From: Diphasiastrum complanatum
Lineage: Eukaryota > Streptophyta > Lycopodiopsida > Lycopodiales > Lycopodiaceae
Direction: 5' to 3'
Assembly: GCA_029204225.1 (NCBI GenBank)
Contig: CM055100.1
Span: 64,637,592-64,701,591, forward strand
Length of the DNA: 64,000 nucleotides
Of this stretch, positions 55,200 through 64,000 are shown piece after piece. Each line of letters begins with the position of its first letter. Within the stretch, counting starts at the first letter, position 1. The notes below the pieces were generated by a model, which saw only the letters and a list, made by a program, of their open reading frames with translations, was not told the DNA's origin and did no database searches. Position numbers and translations under genes: made by a program.

Positions 55200-56132
55200 G
55201 TTCAGGTCTGAAGATATTCATATCTTTGATATTTTGATGATCAAGAGAAAGGTAAGCAAGTGGAAGCGACTCATTTTGCCTTACTCACATGTTTTGGAGA
55301 ATCTTCTTGTGTAGATGATGCTATGCAAGTGGATATTGGTTCTCATGGTTTTCATACTGGAAAAGCAAGTAATTGATCTGGAGAACAAATTTTGTTCAAT
55401 GACATTGATGTTCAAGAGGAAGATCAAGAGGTTGGTCTCAAAGGGCTTCAACAACACAAAAGGAAAGGTGGCAATTTGGAGCTAGTCAAGAGCATCAAAG
55501 GAGAGGTAATTGGCAAATATGTTATGGATCTGTTTTTGTAGCTTGTTGAAGACTCGAGTAAGGTCAAAGGAGTAGCAATGAAGTGTTATTCAAGTTTACT
55601 TTACTTGTTCTATCTCATGTTTGAGCTAATTCATGTGAATGTGTGCATATTGTCAAGGACAAACTAGCTACATTGTCTTGCAATATCTTATTGTTGGAGT
55701 TGTACTAGCATTCTTGGCTGGTTTTGCTGATGGAAATGAAGCTAATGGAGGTTCATTATGTCACTCATTCATGGCCAAGTCATCAAGTGTTGAATATATC
55801 TTGTGGCAAGATGGAGATGGAGGCTTATTCATGGAGTCATCACTCACATTTATTGTTTGGTTGCTGTAATTCTCCAAAGAGTTCAAATTTTGAAACATGG
55901 AGGAATCATTTCATTCACGTTCTATTTGGTTCTTCATGTTCTAGTTATATCTTGATGTGTAAAATTGATGTAAGAAATGGTGAAGCATCCAATTTGAACA
56001 CTATTCTCTATATCAATTATGAAAGATACTTTAGAACCTTAGAAAGGAGATATATACTTAGGATGGAGATCATTCTAAAGTTGGATCAAAGTTCTATTGT
56101 GAAAACTATGCCAAAACTAGTTGAACAGGGAG
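55200..56132 (+). pseudogene. LTR element internal region, continuation, plus copy
   Basis: Broken continuation in other frames: EATHFALLTCFGESSCVDDA (about 55262-55320), EEDQEVGLKGLQQHKRKGGN, then FETWRNHFIHVLFGSSCSSY (55892-55950), IDVRNGEASNLNTILYINY and MPKLVEQG (about 56110). A purine-rich gaacagggag and the LTR follow. Same order as in the minus copy. Confidence 0.65.
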
Positions 56133-56786
56133 TGTGAGAGATTTCAACTAGTTTAGTCTAGTTTAGTCATGTTTTGGTAAATTGTCAATAAGAGGCCAAA
56201 ACTCATTTTAGACTTAGAGATAAACTTTTTGAAGTTATATTAGTTTAAAATACATTCAATAAGCACTTTTTGAAAGTGTGGGAAAGTTGGTAGTCGAGTT
56301 TGAGAGATATTCAAATTTGAACTTTGGGTACATTGAATCTAGACCCAAAAATAGTAGGGTTTACATTTTGGAGGGAAAGCCAAGTGGCCAAATAGGGTTT
56401 GGAAACTCTATAAACGGATGTAGCTCATGGAGTGACACAACTTCTCTCTTCTCTCTCTAGTTTCATCATTATACATGGTTCTCTTTGGGTTCTACTACTC
56501 ATTGGTGCACTCTCTTGATGATATCTTGCAATCTTGTGTGTAGAATGCTCATATTTTGCTATTTTTGGTTCCACACGTGTGAAATACAGTAGGGTACTGT
56601 AATTTTACGGACAACAATCATATTTTATGTTTTGGTTCATGTTTGATCAATATCTCTTAGAGTTTGCATCTCATTTTGTATGTAGATGCTGTTTTTTCTA
56701 CATTGACAGGATTGTTGGTTTGCTCCTTATTGTAACCAAAGATCGGGGACATGGATTGGATCTTGAATGATCTGGAATCCTTCACA
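56133..56786 (+). repeat. 3' LTR, TGTGAGAG family, plus copy (654 bp)
   Basis: Starts TGTGAGAGATTTCAAC after the purine tract and ends CCTTCACA. Matches the minus-strand LTRs at 49701-50329 and 11155-11831. Contains CACACGTGTG at 56572-56581. Confidence 0.82.
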
Positions 56787-58406
<1,620 letters not shown>

Positions 58407-58669
58407 CCCTAAAGATCAAGCCTACAAGAGCATTCGAAAGCACACAATGGATCCAAACCACCCAACCAAGTAGAAGCCTAATATAAGTCAACCTAAGCTT
58501 CACATCCAGGCCATGGTGCTCTAATAAGAGCATTGGGTTTATGACAAGCCTGCTCTGACTATGAATTGTTGAGTAGGGTTATGATAGAAACTCGAGCTAT
58601 AAAAAGAGCGTTGAAAAAGTTCATGATGAACCTGCTTTGTCTATTGGTAGATTAATACCATGATGAACC

Positions 58670-59316
58670 AATGTTGAAAATCAAAAAGCCATCTATCTTG
58701 ACTTTTGGGGTTTGATGGAATTTACACCATGCATGTAGATTTACAACTTGAAAAAGCCAAATTTGGCCTAGGAGAAACTCGAGCCACTTCACATGCATAA
58801 AGTCTAGTTTGTCAAATGTGACATGCAAAGCAAACTAAGACTTGTATTGCCACATGCATGAACATTTGTACATTTGTATTGTAGAAGGTGACACATGCAT
58901 AAAGTAGGTAGATAGAGTTGCATATCTCTACATGCAAAGTGATAGGTGTCATATTTTAGGTAGATACGACACTTAGAAGTGTAAAATTGTGATTGGAGGC
59001 TAGTTCTACCTTGAGCTAGTACCATCACTATATATGTGGGATCTCTCACAAATTTTGATGATGAATCAAGCATAGATGCTACTCTATTGTCAATTTGGAT
59101 TTTGTACAATTAAGCTTAAATTGCTATTCTATCTCTAACTCGAGTAGGAGGTGTTTCCATATATTGAATTTATTTGTACTTTCCCCACACGTGTGAAACT
59201 AATCACTAATTTTATTAGCATTCTAGATGGTGATTTTTCACTAACACAAAGCTTAATAAAGACCTTTCACACATTGAAAGTACATCCCACACGTGTGAAC
59301 TTGCTGGAATTTTTCA
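58670..59316 (+). repeat. 5' LTR of gag-only copia element
   Basis: Probable start TGTTGAAAATC at 58670; the end, TTTTTCA at 59316, is secure because the primer-binding site follows without a gap. Contains CACACGTGTG at 59186 and 59288. A diverged copy of its middle lies at 60990-61448. Confidence 0.7.
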
Positions 59317-59328
59317 TGGTATCAGAGC
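59317..59328 (+). other. Primer binding site, initiator tRNA-Met
   Basis: Perfect TGGTATCAGAGC directly after the LTR. A leader to about 60080 follows, with CACACGTGTG at 59505-59514. Confidence 0.85.
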
Positions 59329-60082
59329 CAAACTAAGCTTTTAATGCTATAATCATTTCCATGTATGAGAAATTCTGATTCTATTCAAGCTAGGAAGCAA
59401 ATTTCCACATTTTTTTTTTTCAATTCTTGAGAAGTTTGTGGATCAAAGAGTTAAGAATTGAAGTTTTTAGGTATGAACAGTGATTGTATGGATTTTTGAG
59501 ATTTCACACGTGTGAAAATTTGTACACTTCATCCCTCTTGTTCTCTTTGTTGCTAGATCCAAAGATAGTGACTATATAGCTTGTTGGAAAGCTACAAAAG
59601 TCTAGTTCTTATTGCAATTTGTTTCAAATCAATCTGATGTGCCTATCAAAAGTTATATGCACTTGAATAAGGCTGGATAGGTCACCTAGACCATTTTAGA
59701 AACTTTTTGATTTGACCAAAAATTGTTTGTTTGATCCAAAATCCTTTTTTTGAGTATACCAATCTTCCAAACTCGAGATCTAGACATTGTTTTGTGTTGT
59801 TTGACACATTGTTTCTTACAAAGTGATTGTATTTGGGTCAGTAGTGTTTTCTTTGAACATTCCACACATGCCAAAGAAAGGAAGAACCAAAACTTGTCTA
59901 TACTCCATTGCATATTGAGAGGTTGATCTAGTTTGCAAAACATTGGTACGAATTTTGAAATCTATCTCAAATTTTTGGTTGCAAGATCTTGCATAGGATT
60001 TGGTAGTACACCCTTTGTGATTCCTATAGTGAGAGAGAAGCAGCATATTGTTTGTTCATTACAAGATTTTTTTCACACATTA

Positions 60083-60975
60083 ATGGCATATGTGGGAGGA
60101 TATCTCATAGAAGCTAGTGAAAGACTTAACACCTCCAATTACTCTATTTGGAAGGTTAGAATGGAGTCTATCCTAATACTCCAAGATGTAATGGACATAG
60201 TACTTGGACTTGAGGAGGATCCTCAAGCACAACAATAAGTACAAAAATTTAAAAAGAGAGCTAGGATGGCTCTTCACTTCATTAAAATGAATGTCTCTAA
60301 TGAGATCTTAAGAGAAATTGGAATCTCGCACTTCTGCTAAGGAAGCTTGGGATGCTCTCAAGGAAATCTATGAGGCTAAGAATACCTCTAGAATACTCAC
60401 TCTTAGGAGTCAAAATTTCAAAGTTTCCAAAGAAGTGATGAGAGTGCTTCTAACTATGTATTGAGAATCAAAGATCTTCATAGGGAGCTTGCATGTGTTG
60501 GAGTCACAATCAACCAAGATGAGCTAGTTCAAGTCATCCTTAATGGCTTGAAAGAAGACTATGACAAGCTTGTCCAATCCTATGCTATCAAGGAGGAGTT
60601 ACCTAACTTGGAGACTCTTCAAGGAATTCTTATTTCCAAGGAAGCAAGACAAAAGTACAAGCTTTTGAGGATGGATAAGCTATCTCTCAAACATGTTAAA
60701 GATGGCAAAGCTCTCTTTGTCAAAGACAAGCATAAGAGCAAGAACCAAAGTTATCAAGCCTTCACCAAAGACAAGACAAGATGGAGAAGAAGATGATTCA
60801 TCTCAACCTTCTACCTCCAAATTCAAAAAGAGGAAGATCAAGTGCTTCTTTTGTGGCAAGAAGGGGCATTATGCCACTAATTACTTCAAAAATAAGAATC
60901 GACTCAAGCAAGCCAAATCAATGAGAAAGAAGAAGACTCTATTGCAAGTGAAGGAGAAGGAATCCTTATGGTGTC
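60083..60975 (+). pseudogene. Copia gag (UBN2) with damaged zinc knuckle
   Basis: Capsid-type frame: SERLNTSNYSIWKVRMESIL (about 60118-60175), stop TAA at 60236, frameshift near 60325-60335, AKEAWDALKEIYEAKNTSRI, frameshift near 60430, then NYVLRIKDLHRELACVGVTI and NGLKEDYDKLVQSYA. The zinc knuckle at about 60840-60880 reads CFFCGKKGHYATNYF, so the last Cys of C-x2-C-x4-H-x4-C is Tyr. No protease, integrase or RT follows: the frame runs into LTR-like DNA at about 60985. The element could only move using proteins from elsewhere. Confidence 0.85.
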
Positions 60976-60989
60976 AAGTTTCTCCTCCA

Positions 60990-61448
60990 CTTCACATGCA
61001 TAAAATCTAGTTTGTCAAATGTGACATGCAAAGCAAACTAAGACTTGTATTGGCACATGCATGAACATTTGTGCATTTGTATTGTAAAAGGTGACACATG
61101 TAGAAAGTAGGTAGATAGAGTTGCATGTCTCTACATGCAAAGTGATAGGTGTTATATTTTAGGTAGAAACTACACTTAGAAGTGTAAAATTGTGATTGGA
61201 GGCTATTGCTACCTCGAACTAGTACCATCACTATATATGTATGTGGGATCTCTTTCAAATTGTGATGATGAATGAAGCATAGATGCTACTCTATTGTCAA
61301 TTTAGATTTTGTACAATTAAGCTTGAATTGCTATTCTCTCTCTAACCCGAGTAGGAGGTGTTTTCCATACATTGAATTTATTTGTACTTTCCCCACATGT
61401 GTGAAAGTAATCGTTGATTGATTATTAGCATTCTAGATTGTGATTTAG
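60990..61448 (+). repeat. Internal LTR copy joined to gag
   Basis: Matches 58788-59240 of the 5' LTR with roughly 5% differences by eye. It begins and ends inside the LTR, without purine tract or terminal CA, so it is not a normal 3' LTR but a recombination product. Confidence 0.75.
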
Positions 61449-61484
61449 CCATAGAATCTAGAGATAGATTGTGATTTTCACTCT

Positions 61485-61991
61485 TCAATTTATTCTATGT
61501 GCTAAAGTTACAAGCAAAATACTTTCCAAGGACATAAAATAAATCCAAGTTACTTTCATGAAAGTGACATCTATCTTTGCATCTTGAACCAAACAATGCA
61601 CTTCCAAATGAAAAATTTCAAAAGATTCAACATGTGTTGTGATGGACTCTTGAAGACAAATCTTGCAAGTTTTTGTGAGACTCCAAGCCTCATTCACCTT
61701 TCCACAAAGGAAACACCTTTCCTTGGACTTCTCCTTCTTGTATTCGCATTTCGAACTTGAAGCTCCATCCTTCTTCTCGGCCCCCTTGCTTTGGTTCTTC
61801 TTGGATGGATTGGTCTTATTTTTGTAGCATCTTGAGAAAAAATAACCTCCCTTGCCACAAAGGTTGCACTTAGGATCCTTTCTTTCCTTCAATAGGTTGC
61901 CAACTATTGATGCTATGTGAATAAAAACCTGTGATATGATTCTACAAATGTAATTTGTGACTTTCAAGAGACTAGATTTGAACATCTTCAA
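61485..61991 (-). pseudogene. Gag zinc-finger fragment, minus strand
   Basis: 168-codon frame with two Cys-rich motifs: CNLCGKGGYFFSRC (His replaced by Tyr) at about 61870-61830 and CFLCGKVNEAWSLTKTC at about 61720-61670. Lysine-rich linker between them (KKNQSKGAEKKDG). It resembles the nucleocapsid end of a copia-type gag, in opposite orientation to the neighbour. Capsid upstream not clear. Confidence 0.55.
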
Positions 61992-62632
61992 TAATCTAGA
62001 ATGATCTACAAAAGACCTAGCTCACAAACTTAAGAATCAATCTTCACACTAATGACTAGTCACTTAGAAACTTTGCTTTGATCACTAAGACAAAAGCACA
62101 CAATCTTTGAATCAAATCACAAAAGAAATCAGATCCAATCTCCTATTGGCCTCATCAAATACCAATGACCCTTTCTTTTGAAAGTTATAATGGATATGAA
62201 AAGATTTGACACCTAGATTTTCCTTTTCACTTGACTAGTTCTCTCAACACTTGAGATTCTTGAACAAAAGATGGGTTTTGTTTTAAATACATGAAAATCA
62301 AACTTAATCACTTCTTTTGGACTCACTCTTGACCCAAATAATCTCACACTTGAGATTTAGAATGAATTCGATTTGATTTGACAACAAACTATACCACCAA
62401 TTTTTCACAAGGCTCAAAATTGGACATCTAGAGATTCACAAAGATCTCAACCATGCATGAATACTCAAATATGGACTTCTCCTCATTCTAGACATTATAT
62501 GTCAATTTTTGCTCAAGAAATTGAATTCAATCACTCCTATTGGATTCCACCAATTACTCTACTTTTAAAGACTTGGAATGAAATTCAAAATCAAAAATTA
62601 TGATTTTTCTCACTAAGATATTGTGCTTCAAA

Positions 62633-62644
62633 GAGCTAATACCA
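62633..62644 (-). other. Possible decayed primer-binding site
   Basis: TGGTATTAGCTC on the minus strand, 640 bp upstream of the gag fragment in its orientation. Two or three changes from the tRNA-Met site; weak alone. Confidence 0.35.
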
Positions 62645-62649
62645 CTTAG

Positions 62650-64000
62650 AAAGATTTGATCACGTAGGAGAAGACAAATTCTTCACCTATAACAACACAT
62701 AATGAGCTTCTAGATCTTGCCCTCTACAAAGGAAGGAACTCTTAGAAAATTGGATCTATCTCTACACATTTGCCATAGACACCTTAATGACTCTTTTCAA
62801 ACCTTACAGTCACTCAAACAAATTGAGTAGGGCTGAACAATGTGACTTGGATCTCAATCTCTTTTCTAGAACTCTCAATTTAAGCCAATCTATGTCAAAT
62901 TCTACAGAAGATTTGCATAGATGCTCTATATGCACTAGAAACTCTCAAAGGTTTCACTTGGAGGACAGATCCAAGGATGTTTTCTAGCAAATTGATGCTT
63001 CATAACTTGACCCTATCACTCTTGAACAAATCTAGAGTGATGGTACAATGGATTTCAACCTCTCATCTTGCATATCACTTCTTAATCTATGATTTTTAGC
63101 AAAATCTCTCTCAACTTCAACATGGACTCAAAAAATCAGAGATAATCAATTAATGCACCTAATTCAAGCTTCAAATTTAATTTTTTGGCTGATCTAATCC
63201 AAGAACTAATCAAGGAATTAGATTTACTATAGAAAATGCTTGATTTTGCACTAAAAATCACTCAAATTGGGTATGTGAGTCCAATTCTACAAATTTTTGA
63301 AATTTCTCAGTCAAAACCGGAGCTATACGGCCTCACACGTGTGAAAAGAGTTCCTACAGCCCACAACAACATCTGGACCAAAAATTTTAAGGATAGCTAT
63401 CAAATCCAACTCGCTACACAAAATTTGACTAGTTTCCAAAAAATTGCTAATTTTGGCTTTGGTTTGGATTAACCCTATCAATTTCAACAAAACCTCTTGT
63501 ACTAGGCTCTGATTTTGTGTGAAAAAAGTACAAAAAGGACCAAGAGTGGATCCTAATCTGATCCTCAAGAGGGATTGGTTGTCAAATTACTTGATCTATC
63601 AATCTACTTCAGATTAAGATCAATCTAGATCAATTCTAGACACAAAATCCTAACAAGAACAATCATTAATTGAAGGTAAGTGTACTTTCTGGTTTCACAC
63701 GTGTGAAACACTTTCTGAGTACGGACTCCAACTTGAAAATCAAGTACACATTGATAGAACCTCAAAACAATCAAAACAAATGTAGACAAATGGAGAGAAT
63801 CACTCAAAATTGCTTTTAAAACCAAGATTGGTGTCTCACATTGATTATGGCCAAATGTGGCTCTATATATACAATAAGTGGGAGCTCATGGTACTGATCA
63901 TCCCTTTGATCCCACATGTGTGAAGGTGCTTTGTCATATGATGATTCATCATGCAAAAATGACACTTGGACAAAACCTTCTATTTTGAGCACTTTTGGTC
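62650..64000 (-). repeat. Possible LTR of the minus-strand gag element, cut by window end
   Basis: No coding signal. Contains a TATA-like box on the minus strand at about 63852-63859 and palindromes CACACGTGTG at 63334 and 63696 and CACATGTGTG at 63913. Interpretation as LTR rests on the primer-like site and these elements. Confidence 0.35.

Overview
The window is nuclear DNA of a flowering plant or another seed plant. It holds one ordinary host gene, buried in a dense layer of transposable elements (Ty1/copia, Ty3/gypsy, LINE, hAT, a probable SINE, long microsatellites). The species cannot be named from the sequence. Very long, transposon-filled introns suggest a large, repeat-rich genome.

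The host gene is on the minus strand, from about 48.2 kb down to 19.8 kb. I assembled it from twelve short exons (33 to 156 nt, GT/AG borders, matching phases) into an open 322-codon frame. It encodes a DUF1664-type coiled-coil membrane protein. It spans 28.4 kb, of which only 966 nt are coding. Introns 2, 3 and 5 (4.3, 8.7 and 8.1 kb) are packed with transposon debris. A TATA-like box lies near 48.41 kb, directly beside a gypsy remnant.

Region by region: 0-11.8 kb is a pile of at least four decayed copia elements plus one LTR with its primer-binding site. 12.0-12.3 kb holds a tRNA-like SINE. 12.98-17.89 kb is an hAT element with a broken BED/DUF659/dimerisation transposase and AT-hooks in its tail. 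18.2-18.9 kb is a GC-rich inverted repeat. 19.8-48.2 kb is the host gene; its introns hold copia, LINE, gypsy and hAT pieces, including a nested hAT pair with a perfect 8-bp target duplication. 48.4-49.2 kb is a gypsy reverse transcriptase remnant. 49.7-56.8 kb carries two copies, in opposite orientation, of an LTR element with unrecognised conserved reading frames, around a copia element. 56.8-58.3 kb is AT-rich with nothing recognised. 58.3-64 kb has a long (GA)n tract, a gag-only copia element and an oppositely oriented gag remnant.

Most element genes have stops or frameshifts and are not expected to work. The best candidates for something undescribed are the inverted pair of LTR elements with unknown frames, the hAT transposase with AT-hook tail and mismatched ends, and the recurring CACACGTGTG palindromes in LTR and leader DNA.
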